Source: Primulina eburnea (lineage: Eukaryota; Streptophyta; Magnoliopsida; Lamiales; Gesneriaceae). Taken from it: a DNA stretch of 64,000 nt. The notes under the pieces were generated by a model. That model was given only the letters and a program-made list of their open reading frames with translations, searched no databases and was not told the DNA's origin. How positions within the stretch are numbered: the stretch's first letter is position 1; each line of letters starts with the position of its first letter. The stretch is taken from positions 48,491,693-48,555,692 of the forward strand of contig NC_133103.1 in the NCBI RefSeq assembly GCF_022965805.1, read 5' to 3'. The position numbers and the translations under genes are program-made. Of this stretch, positions 35,019-45,436 are shown piece by piece.

Positions 35019-36077
35019 CTTTTTCAACCATTAGAAATCCCGGAATGGAAATGGGAACATATTTTCATGGATTTTATAGTTGGGTTACCCAACTCAAGAC
35101 AAAGTCATGATGGAATATGGGTAATCGTGGATAGACTCACAAAATCTGCACATTTCTTACCCGTACGTATGAACTATAATCTGGACAAGCTAGCCACCTT
35201 GTACATGAATGAGATCGTGCGATTACATGGAGTACCAGCTAGCATACTATCAGACAGAGACCCTAGATTTACATCTCGATTTTGGAAGAGCTTTCAACAA
35301 GCTATGGGAACTAAGGTTACTCTTAGTACGGCTTATCACCATCAAACCGACGGCCAAACTGAGAGGACCATTCAAACTCTAGAAGATATGCTGAGAGCAT
35401 GTGCTCTAGACTTCAGTTGTAACTGGAGCGAACATCTGCCCTTAATCGAGTTTGCGTATAATAATAGTTATCACAGCAGCATTGGAATGGCAACATACGA
35501 AACTCTGTATGGACGAAAGTGTCGATCACCACTGTATTGGAATGAGGTAGGGGAAAAAGCCATTGTTGGACCCGAAATGATCCAAGAAACAGTGGATAAA
35601 GTTGCTGTGATCAAGGAGATATTAAAAGCTGCACAAGATCGACAGAAAAGCTGGGCTGATCTTAAAAGAAGACCCGTTGAATTCGAAGTTGGAGAGAAGG
35701 CATATGTGAAAGTGTCACCCATGAAGGGTGTTATCCGATTCAATAAGGCTGGGAAACTGAATCCCAGATACGTCGGACCATTTGAAATCCTCGAGAAAGT
35801 GGGAACACTTGCTTATAGATTAGCACTTCCACCCGACATGTCAAGAATTCACAATGTATTCCACGTCTCGCAGCTGAGGAGATATATTCCTGATCCAAGT
35901 CATATTCTAGAAACTGGACCACTTCTGGTTGAGAGCAATCTAAATGAAGAGCTGAAATATGAAGAGATTCCGATTCGAGTTGTGGATAACAAAGACCAAC
36001 TACTGAGTAGACGAACTATTCTATATGTAAAAGTACAATGGTCCAACCACACCGAAAGAGAAGCTACTTGGAGTTAG
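35019..36077 (+). pseudogene. pol: gypsy element 1 integrase core and C-terminus
   Basis: Continues the integrase after the inserted LTR. Catalytic triad: D in HIFMDFIVGLP, D in [13 protein letters not shown] and E in QTERTIQTLEDML. The C-terminal part has [20 protein letters not shown] and a chromodomain-like tail (PIRVVDNKDQLLSRR ... EREATW). A frameshift near 36070 gives a premature TAG at 36075-36077. Separated from its zinc finger by 1.5 kb, it is non-functional. Confidence 0.92.
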
Positions 36078-36154
36078 AAGAAAAGATGCGAGATCAATAC
36101 CCTTATCTCTTTGAGGAGCATGTTCAACCAAGTTTCGAGGACGAAACTTCTTAT

Positions 36155-36167
36155 AAGGAGGGAGGGA
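36155..36167 (+). other. polypurine tract of gypsy element 1
   Basis: AAGGAGGGAGGGA directly before the TG of the 3' LTR. Confidence 0.88.
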
Positions 36168-37316
36168 TGTGAGAACCTGAAATTCCAGCAGTAGCAGCAG
36201 CTGGCCAATTTCAGCAGAAGCTAACAATTCCAGCAGCAAATCATATTTCAGAAGATGATATTTTCCAGCAGACAAAATCCAGCAGCAGAAGAGCGAGCGA
36301 ATTCCAGATGACAGTTACTGATTCAGCTTATGAGTTGTAACTGAAGCATTTAACACGAAATAATGATTGTTAATGTCAGATTATGGCCCTTAATTGAGAG
36401 GCTAACAGTCAGAATTTCACCTATAAATATCACCCTCAAACATCTGAATTGGTTTACCAAAATCTTGAGTTATCACATGAAATTAGAGCTAAGAGAGTGC
36501 ATTTTTCGAAGCTGTAAAATCCAGTAGCAAGGCAAGCAGATTTCCTGACTTCAACCGAAATTCTTTAAGTAAATTACGGTAAGTAGGCTTCTGTATAAAT
36601 ATCTTGAAAACCGTTTGATGATTTCTGATTTAAAGCAAATTACTCTTGATTTCTGTTATCTGATTGTGAAGCACTGAAACGTAGTGAACTAATGGTAGAA
36701 ATATATATTCTGAACATTACTGATTACTGATTACTGGCCTCACCTCTTAGAGGAGAGAACATATAGGGGACTGATATCAGTTTAGCCATGAAATTCACGA
36801 ACGTGCTCAGTGCTTATTTGATAAACTTCTGATTTACGATTACTGAATGCTGATTACTGATTTCTGAACACTGAATTCTGTTATGAAAATAAGAATTTCT
36901 GTATATTTTCGTATTACTGTTCTATATGAAAATGATTTCGAAAACTGGGAGTTATTCCCGCCCCCGCTTACTGAGTGACAACCATATCACTCACCCACCA
37001 AAAGATCTCAGATAAGAACGATGAAGAAAGGCTAGAAGAAGAGGAGCAGATTCAGTTCTGGGGCTGGTGAAGAAGATGGTTAATTCTCAGTTTTATTTAT
37101 GTTGTTTTCCGCTGCGTCTGTAAGACATTGTGATGTCTGGTTTTACATTTTCGCTGTAAAACATTAGTTATTCGAGTTTGTATCAGACATTGAAATATTC
37201 AGTATTTATGAATAAAAGGCTGGTTTCTGAATTTCGTACTTCTGAGACTTGTTGTTTTCGAATGTAAATTTGAGATCAACGCCGGTGTCAACCAACCCCC
37301 GTCTCGGGGCGTGACA
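36168..37316 (+). repeat. 3' LTR of gypsy element 1 (1149 bp)
   Basis: Matches 27772-28948 with a few substitutions and deletions of short repeat units. Followed by the TSD ATATC and by the resumption of the family H interior. Confidence 0.93.
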
Positions 37317-37618
37317 ATATCTCCCGGACTTTAAATAATTTTGCTTCTCCTGCTATATTAGTTTTATTAAAAACCAAATCACTAACCTGGAAAAACTGAA
37401 TCCGAATTCATTTTCGATAGAGTGAAACTTCTCTGGTTGAGATAAATTAGGTGACTAATATAGTTGTATGCTGTTGAGTGCGTATCAAAAAGTCTTCCAC
37501 GCCAATCCGGGATAGCTACTGAGCTTTTGAGCACATATAAAATCCACATATAAGATCTGAATGCCTAGCTGGTCGGACTTACTTTGAATGAAAACCATAT
37601 CTACGCCTTGAGCTCAAT

Positions 37619-37637
37619 TTCCCACAGACGACGCCAA
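37619..37637 (-). other. primer-binding site of family H copy 1
   Basis: TTGGCGTCGTCTGTGGGAA on the minus strand, directly adjacent to the LTR terminus. Identical to the site at 55899-55917. Confidence 0.82.
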
Positions 37638-38357
37638 TGATGCGATCCGGGTGAAATGGGTGAGCCGGGTCGGGTGCTCCACCGGATCTGCTTCAATAAT
37701 GTTGTTCAGGAAAATGAGCATAGTAGATGGATCTGTGAGCTATAGCTTCCACTGTGACCTGCAGACAAGGAGATGAACTCGTGAATGGGCGCTGGAAGGG
37801 TGTCCGGCTGGCTACTCCGATGCTTAAGTCAGCAGGTTGAAGATGATAACTAGTGTAGCTTAGATAAAAGTAAATGCTACTGGTGTAAATATGTGTGTTA
37901 ACATATGCGTTGGTGAATGAATCATTCTCCAGAACTAGAGAAGAGAAGAAGAGGATAACCGAAGTCCCCCAAATGAATTACATACCTGCTATTTATAGGA
38001 AGGAAAATCAAGGATTACCTCGATTTGCGCGTACACCTACCACTCATAGCCTTTGATGTTGACTTCCTGTCAAGCCACCCGATTTTCCCATCGTAACATC
38101 AATAGGATTCTGTCAGGCACGTTTTTCGAGACGAGATCTTATCTTCTGAACCGCTCGAGTGCGGCACTGTTATCGAGGTTTCCGGTTAGAATGGCTCCCT
38201 GGAGATTTATACAAGAGCACGTGCCTATGACTGCCCGGACAGTAGAGCATGGGCTTGCACCTGTCCAGAAGAATCCATCTGCAGACTCACTCGGATTTGG
38301 GAATCCATTTGATATTCCGGATCATCCATGACCCGGGCTCTTACGGGGGTATCATCA
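37638..38357 (-). repeat. right (5') LTR of family H copy 1 (720 bp)
   Basis: TGATGCGATCCGGGTG...GGGGGTATCATCA, partner of 25422-26151, followed by the TSD AATTC. Confidence 0.88.
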
Positions 38358-38362
38358 AATTC

Positions 38363-41136
38363 TAAGAAATTGTCACTCAATAATGAAATTAATATATGTG
38401 TGGAGGTGCAAATGAATTGAGTTTGGTCGAAATTATCGAACATAAGCCAAAGTTGAAATATTCAAACTTTTTTTTTTTCACGAATTTGAGCTTAAATTAT
38501 TCTGTTCTATGGCTCGTAAGTGGCTCCCGAACTTTACAATTTAATTAAAATAATATAGTTATGTATTAATTCAGATATCTATTTCCTAACAATAATTCAA
38601 ACAGTTCTAAAATATGTTCGAATTTTTTGAACCAAATTCGAACCCGAGGACTAATTTGGACCCATTTTGAGTGAATTTTGTTAAAAAAAAATTATTCGAG
38701 CTTCAAATCGAAATTGCATATATCCAATTCATGTCTAATTTGAACATTTTTTTTTACCCATTCAGCTCAGTTCGGTTCGATTCGTAAACACTTACATATT
38801 TATTTAATAACAATGGTAGCAAAAGACTTGCATCAACAAATGAAAGTAGATGGAGTATAAATTTTGATTTCTAACAAAAGACTTGCATCAACAAATGGAT
38901 GTAGTTGGAGTACAAATTTTGCTTTCTATGAAATCAATCTTTTGGGACATAGGGATTAAATATATTATCATAGCTATGAATGTCAAAGGTTGAAGACCTT
39001 TACAGCACAAAATCACACATATTTCACTAAATTGTCTTTGTCTGGCATATATGTGTCACGTAATGCTCGATCTTTAGACTGCATATATCCCTCGGTTTCC
39101 ACCTTAGATAGGCAGAGATTTGACAAATCTAATGATGGTTAATCCAAGGTTTCATAGTTTGTCTGGCTTACTTCCATCGATCAAAATATGTATAGGTTTT
39201 TGTCTGCCACGTGTTTTAACAGTTTTTTGTGCCTTCTTGAAAGTTGGGAAATTACTGTTTAAATAAAAAAAAAAGTTGGGAAATTACTGTTTTATGAGTT
39301 ATCACTCGATTAAAAAGAAATCATTATTTGCAATAATCGTGAGTGGGAAATTTATAATTTTAATTAATCAGGTTAAGTTTTATTTTTAGTTCAATACATA
39401 TGTATATTTTTATGTTGTATTTTTAGTATAGTACTCGTTTTTAGTTATTTTTGGTAGAGTGATGTAAAGATTTCGTAAATTGTTGAAATGATGTTAAGAA
39501 AAAAGACTAAAAAATAAAATAAAGACCGACTTAATAGACTAATAGTAAATACAATTGACTCTTGTAGCAACTTCGGTTTATTGTTGAAGATTGTAATATG
39601 TTTGTACCACATGAGAAAATTGAAGGTTTAAAATGAGATATGATTGACTTCTATAACAACTTTAGTTAATCATTTTTCGTCAAGTCATGACGAATACGAA
39701 TTGTTGGGGCTTATTATGCAGTCGTGCAGGCACGAGCATAGACATGAAACATGATATATATAAATCGAAATCTTCTGGTGAAATCATTTCTATAACAAAA
39801 GGAAGGGAATACTTGAGGAATTTTGTTTCTAACTTAAATTAAAAAATTTGTGTCTATTCACTTTATCGAATTTATTTATTGTTACTATTTTGGTAGATAT
39901 TGTTGAATTATTTTATATTTTTTTACAAAATTCAAAATATTGTATATATACAAATCGTTCGATAAAATATTTCAAATAATCTGTTTTTATATATTCGACT
40001 TCCATGTTTTTCAAATGATTTCAAAAATATTTAATTAGTTTTTAGAGATGCTGATCAGTATTTTCCACTCGGTTTAGAAATCGAACTCAATATAATCCAT
40101 CGACGCTCGGTTCAAATCAAATTTTGACTAATTAAACTATTAAAATCCTTATAGACCAACTTATAGAGTAATTATGCTAATTTGTCTCAGTCGTCTCACA
40201 ATAATTTTTGTGTAACGATTAAAGCATTTATCATAAATAGGGTTCCATATAAATATCGAGTGGAATCCCACCAAAAAATGATCCGACGAATATGCCGAAT
40301 GATTGAAGTATTTCACTGTGCGCAAGCTACCGAGTTAGACTGAATCTAAGTTCAGATTGACAAGTTATGAATAATATAGGGATGATATCCATTAAACTTA
40401 AATTATTTAGAGGACAAGTTATCGTTTATCTGATATCGATGTCTCATATTTAAGATAAAGTTTCGATTTTGAGATCTAAATATAACAAACTTCTCTCAAT
40501 TCAAATTTTTTTTAAAAATTTATTTTGTGTATTATATATTGAAAAGATTTAAGACTTATTAATATATTTATAATTATATAATGTTACTCAGTCTAATTAT
40601 ATAAATTTATTCATATATAACATTAAATAATAAATATAAAGTATACATACTGAATTATTTAAAATAAATTATATTATTTAATCGAATAATAAAGTTATTT
40701 AAAAGACAGTTATTAAAAACAGAATCTATTTAACACACAATTAATATAAAAATAGAAGTTTTTAAAAGCAAAAAAAACAATTATTGTTGTAATCCAATAT
40801 TAAAATTATTTAATTCACATTATTAAAAAATAAAATCCATTTAATACACAATTAAATAAAAACAAAAGTTATTAAAAGAACAAAAAAATAGTTACTGTGT
40901 TTGCCAGGAATGGCGTTGCACTGTTCACCGTAAGTTGGAATGATGCCGGGTCGGATATACCCTAAAATGGGATGATTTAAGAAAACTATGGGTATGATAT
41001 ATATTTTAATTTATTACGTGTAATATATAGACAAATATTTAATACTCTTTAAGTTTGTTATAATTATTTAATATTACCCAATAAGTTTTTTTGACGTTTT
41101 AAGATCAAGTGTTTGTCGTTTTACCAAAAATTATAT
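38363..41136. other. intergenic, AT-rich; 55-bp tandem duplication at 38821-38930
   Basis: No gene recognised. AAAAGACTTGCATCAACAAA starts at 38821 and again at 38876 (period 55). A 21-bp motif, AAGTTGGGAAATTACTGTTT with one extra A, recurs near 39240 and 39273. A pair of similar AT-rich segments lies at about 40700-40900. The rest shows no structure I can name. Confidence 0.6.
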
Positions 41137-41744
41137 TTAGGTTACGTTTGGTTGGAAAGATAGGATAAACTAATGATTAGTATGTAAATGATAAAGAAAA
41201 TGATTGTGGTAGGATTGTAATATATGGTGTAAAATAATATTATATTCGGTAAGATTTTTAAGTGTAGGATAATTTGAATTTTTTGATGAAAAGACAAAAT
41301 TGTCCTTCCCCTTTGTGGCAGCGGCGACGGCGACAGTCGCGGCGGCGGCCGGAAATGGTCGGCCGGAACAGCTGACGGGGGCGGCGGCCGGAAAAATCGG
41401 CCGAGCGCCGGCATTTCCGGCCGCCGCCGGAAATGGTCGGCGCCGGCGCTCGGCCGGCGGTCTGTCGGGGGTCGGCCGGCGGCGGTCGTGGCGGCGGCGG
41501 TCGGTGGCGGGAAGTGGTGATGAGTTTGAATATAAGAGAAGGGTAAAATTGGAAAAATATGAGGTATTGAGAGTTGGATAAATAATAGCTAGGGGGTGAG
41601 GAGGTATTATTTTAACCTACCTAATATAACCTAATCATTCATAAGAGGGATTGACTTGGTTAAATAATCACGCGTACCAAACAGCTGACTAGGCAGGATA
41701 AAAAAAATAATCCCGCCTAATCACTCAAACCAAACACTCCCTAA
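41137..41744. mobile_element. TIR element (MITE-like) with a GC-rich core
   Basis: The ends read TTAGGTTACGTTTGGTTGGA and, reverse-complemented, TTAGGGAGTGTTTGGTTTGA. That is an imperfect TIR sharing TTAGG and GTTTGGTT. I could not find a convincing TSD. The core at about 41310-41520 is very GC-rich (CGGCCGG and GGCGGC words) in a surrounding near 30% GC. The ORF across it (41300-41581) is Ala/Gly/Arg low complexity and not a credible gene. Confidence 0.6.
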
Positions 41745-42721
41745 GTGAATAATGATACGATACAACTTCAATATTTTAAATTATCTTTTCCCATCGATAT
41801 CAAAGTCAATTACTATGTCTCAATAGATGTGATCGAAAAATATATTGTATCAGATATGGTTACTGTAAAAAAGATATTGAGAGATAAGAGATATACATGA
41901 CAAAATGTTATGTACGTTCGTGTTATATCTTGAACTCGCAGAAACAAACTGAGAATCACCTTCTAAACCTGCTAGATTCATCTCCAAATTTAACATTATA
42001 AAAGAGAGACGATTATAATACATCAGTACTACATCGGTTATCGAACAGTATTTGAATTAAGTAATGATATGGTACAACATATATACACTTGTAACAATTT
42101 GATTACTCGTAAAGCAAGGACGAATACATACACAATAGTTAAGTGGTATAGAAATTTATAATGCGATCATGCTTATCTTGGCCATCCATTTGGATTAAAT
42201 TTGTATAAATTTGATTTCGGTGGGGACAAAATCGAGGACAAAATAATTAAAGAGTCTTGGCCAGAATCCAAACTTGATTGGGACCAAATATTGAACGAAC
42301 ATTGAAATCATTGTCCTATCACGTGAAGTATTTGAATTGTTCAAAAGAAAAATCCACAAATACATCTTATCCACATGCAAAACCAGATTAGATATATACA
42401 AAATAAAAAAAAACAAAAAAAAGTTGCCAGGTTTTTATTAATCACATAATTGTCTAAAAAATACAAATTTTTTTGCCAAAAAATCGAGTAATCTTTTACA
42501 TCTCTCTGCATATATTGTTTACTTGTACAGTCATTTTTCATCGAAATCAATTTTTAAATAATTTCTGTGCTGAATCAACTAACCATATTAATTGATTGAT
42601 AATTTATATTCAAATTAAATAAGTTAGAATAATTCTTTTTCTTAATAGGGTTATTATTCTGATTAGTTTAGTTCTATATATTATCATCACTTAGAACAAT
42701 TTTTCGAATACAGATAATTTG

Positions 42722-42807
<86 letters not shown>

Positions 42808-42954
42808 AAGCAAATAATAGTATATATTTATACTGATTAAAACTTTTAAATCAATAATTGATAATAAGGTAGATGGCCGACGCTTCTGACAGTGTAATAG
42901 TCAAGGTAGCATTGAAAGAAAAATAAAGCAGTCAAATCACGTCGCCTTGCCCCG
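41745..42954. other. intergenic; block homologous to 9640-10480; (TA)n at about 42730-42805
   Basis: 42160-42420 and 42845-42975 align with 9640-9900 and 10345-10480. Both copies sit upstream (higher up the plus strand) of a GRP locus or relic, so they look like parts of one duplicated segment. No gene. Confidence 0.6.
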
Positions 42955-43034
42955 TTCACATTTCAAGTTGATATACACATCAGATCGATATTGTCGGATA
43001 TTTTTCGAGTTGATCACGATGCATGTAAGCAATT

Positions 43035-43071
<37 letters not shown>

Positions 43072-43149
43072 CATTTCAAGTTGATATACACATCAGATCG
43101 ATATTGTCGGATATTTTTCGAGTTGATCACGATGCATGTAAGCAATTCT
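42955..43149 (+). repeat. identical 82-bp direct duplication separated by (TA)n
   Basis: TTCACATTTCAAGTTGATAT starts at 42955 and 43068. The two copies are identical to GTAAGCAATTCT (43036/43149), with a perfect TA run between them. Identity implies a very recent event, probably mediated by the TA tract. Confidence 0.9.
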
Positions 43150-43505
43150 ATATATATATATATATAATGGTAAAAAAGATAAAGTTATGATAAAAATTTA
43201 AGTGTTATTATGTTCGAAAATGGGGAGGAGATCGAAACTAAAATTTCTCGAGCGATACGCATAATCTAAAGACAAATACTTTTGTTCGCGACGATTGTCA
43301 AATCGACGATGAGTTCGAAACCGATGTCGATTTGGAAACATAACTATTGGATATGTTTTGCTACACTCAGTTTTCAAAATGCATGCTATAGATTTCAATT
43401 CATATATTTCCATATGTGAGTATTTGTGGTTTATGGAGCCAAAAAATTTTATTCGAGGTTATAGAAACAATTGGTTTTCTTGGTAGTACAGATATGTACG
43501 TATTT
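43150..43505. other. intergenic
   Basis: Short TA run, then unremarkable AT-rich DNA ending in the TATTT TSD of the TRIM. No gene seen. Confidence 0.5.
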
Positions 43506-43855
43506 TGTTGGGTGCAATAATTGTCTCTGCTTGGTAGAGCGATCGAACCGTGGTGCTTGAGTTGTTGTGCGGTTTAAAAGATTTGAGTTGCACCATTACC
43601 ACTAGTTATAGCTTTTGGTAAAACGGTAAGCACTCGGTCCTACAATTGGTCTCAAAGCCAAGGTCACGGGTTCGATTTCCATTGATTGCAAGGTGTGCAA
43701 TTATTGGGAGGGAGATTGTTGGGTGCAATAATTGTCCTTGCTTGGTAGAGCGATCGAACCGTGGTGCTTGAGCTGTTGTGCGGCTTAAAAGATTTGAGTT
43801 GCACCATTACCATTAGTTATAGCTTTTGGTAGAACCGTAAGCACTCGGTCCTACA
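43506..43855 (+). mobile_element. TRIM retrotransposon, complete (350 bp)
   Basis: LTRs of 139 bp at 43506-43644 and 43717-43855 (TGTTGGGTGCAATAATTG...CTCGGTCCTACA), TSD TATTT at 43501-43505 and 43856-43860. The 72-bp interior has a decayed tRNA-Met-type PBS (TTGGTCTCAAAGCC, 43646-43659) and a PPT (TTGGGAGGGAGAT) before the second LTR. The LTRs differ at about seven positions (about 5%). It encodes nothing and must move in trans. Confidence 0.93.
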
Positions 43856-43974
43856 TATTTCACCGCTCGATCGGAAATTCCTATAGCCCCTACCCAAGAC
43901 GACATATATAGAATGGCTGCAATTATTGGAAATGAGAGGATGGTCAAAGTTGGCTTGCTGTACAAATACGATTG

Positions 43975-44021
<47 letters not shown>

Positions 44022-44535
44022 CTCCAACTTTAGACTTTGTTCCGTATTGGGACACCGGATGTCACTGTGGCAAGATGCGTAAGGCTGAACTGATTCAAAA
44101 ATGACAAGAAGTTTGAAGTAATTAAGCAAATTACAATGGCTTGGAAGGAAATTGAGGAAAAAGTCTTTTTGATCATCTAACTTTACATGTTTACTATTTG
44201 GATAATGTAATTAATCAAATTTGGTATTAATCCAATGACCAAAATGGTTTCGAACAAATTAGGACCAAAGATGAAATATATTATACTCAGACACGGCGAG
44301 TACTGCAGTACGAAGCTCAGCCACTTGACATGCATGCATGGCCCCGTTCTGTATTGTCCACACAATACCATATTATTGTCTGGACAAATTAGAGATACTT
44401 CGTCCATGCTATTTATTTTTTATTCAATATATATTATTCTTCACATACCTCTATTATTTTCTGGCGGTGAAGTTGCAAATTTGGGTTTTTTTTTTCTTGC
44501 AATTCAGTTTGTCTTTTTACCATTTTTATCATTTA
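43856..44535. other. (TA)n at about 43976-44020 and GRP 3'-flank relic at 44235-44455
   Basis: 44285-44425 aligns with the DNA just 3' of GRP2 (49312-49430) and GRP3 (63330-63440): GCATGCATGGCCC-GTTCTGTATTGTCC, TTGTCTGGAC and GTCCATGCTATTTATTTTTT are shared. Where GRP exon 2 should follow (about 44480) there is no glycine-rich coding sequence, so this is the flank of a lost GRP copy. Confidence 0.7.
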
Positions 44536-45433
44536 GGCCATCTCCAACCCATAAATCTATTTTGGTGCAGTTTCTGCACCAAAATAGTGTAGTTTCTGCA
44601 CCAAATATAACATTCATCTCCAACCCATTTACTTCAAATCTTACACTAAAAAGTATATTCCTAGAATATTCTTTTTGTTTACTATTTATTTATAAATTTA
44701 ACAATATAAATATAATTAATGTTAATATTAGTATTATAATTATAATTTTATTTTTATTAATAGTTAAATTTATTTATTTGATTCTTATATATATTAACTC
44801 TAATATTTATAATACGAATTAATACAAATACTTCATTATTAAAATTGACATAATTTTAATACAGATAATTTATTTTTAGAACTCAATATGAATCCAAATT
44901 CAAACATCTGAACAATTATATTCCTTCCACAAATGATCAATTAAAACATTTCGTAGTGCATAGTGAGCATACGAATTAATACAAATGCTTCATTATAAAA
45001 AGTGAATTGTATTGTTATATTAATTTTTTGCATTTTTATTTAATTATATTATTTATAAATCATTAAATCAAATTATTCCTTAATTATTAATAATTAACAT
45101 AAATAAATATTTAAAAATCAATAATTATTATTCTTTATTTTTTATTATTAAATATCTATTTATATAAATAATAAAATATATATTGTACTATTATTTAAAT
45201 AATCTTGATATTTTTTTTAATATAAATAGTTATAAAAAAAACAAAAAAAAAAAACAAAAAATATATATATAACCCTTGCGCCAAATTGGCGCAAGGGCCT
45301 TCCTCTGCGCCAAATTTGGCGCAGAGGAAGGGGGCTGCGCTATTTTAGGAAAATAGCGCAGCCCCCGTTGGAGTGCAAAACTTTGCACCAAAATGGTGTT
45401 TTGTATCATTTTGGTGCAAGGTTGGAGATGCTC
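44536..45433. mobile_element. PIF/Harbinger-type MITE with multiple perfect hairpins (898 bp)
   Basis: TIR GGCCATCTCCAACC at 44536 and GGTTGGAGATGCTC ending at 45433, with TSD TTA at 44533-44535 and 45434-45436. TWA TSDs and GRGCATCTCCAACC-like TIRs are usual for Tourist/Harbinger MITEs. Hairpins: 44558-44586 (13-bp stem), 45273-45297 (12 bp), 45298-45331 (17 bp, perfect palindrome), 45330-45366 (17 bp) and 45383-45419 (13 bp). The middle is AT-rich, and the 195-codon ORF crossing its left end has no domain. Confidence 0.85.
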
Positions 45434-45436
45434 TTA

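Larger units (their letters stand above)
27772..37316 (+). mobile_element. Ty3/gypsy element 1, complete but degenerate, nested in family H
   Basis: LTRs are 27772-28948 (1177 bp) and 36168-37316 (1149 bp), with perfect TSD ATATC at 27767-27771 and 37317-37321. PBS at 28955-28966 and PPT just before 36168. The order is gag, PR, RT, RNase H, INT. The coding region has a stop (30417), frameshifts near 30585, 32717 and 36070, a stop at 33519, a damaged zinc knuckle and a 1.48-kb insertion in integrase. The LTR pair differs by several short tandem-repeat indels and substitutions, so it is older than gypsy 2. The same LTR family gives solo LTRs at 13107 and 52029. Confidence 0.95.
25422..38357 (-). 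mobile_element. non-autonomous LTR element with hairpin-repeat interior (family H, copy 1), host of gypsy element 1
   Basis: LTRs are 25422-26151 and 37638-38357 (TGATGCGATCC...GGTATCATCA), with perfect TSD AATTC at 25417-25421 and 38358-38362. On the minus strand the sequence after the right (5') LTR reads TTGGCGTCGTCTGTGGGAA, the PBS type of Tat-like gypsy elements. The interior (26152-27771 plus 37322-37637, about 1.9 kb without the nested gypsy) has no gag or pol. It consists of tandem repeats: 102-bp units and 37-bp CCGGGAG..GAGGCCCC units. It must be mobilised in trans. The same family occurs at 55245-57704. Confidence 0.88.

Noticed and set aside
41300..41581. 93-codon Ala/Arg-rich ORF
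   Set aside because: Low-complexity reading of a CGG-rich TE core, with no homologous domain recognised.
43646..43680. tRNA gene
   Set aside because: No acceptor, D or anticodon arms. The similarity is explained by the PBS/T-arm region of a TRIM with LTRs and TSD.
44235..44822. 195-codon ORF
   Set aside because: Runs through a GRP flank relic into the end of a MITE. Hydrophobic AT-rich composition without a domain.
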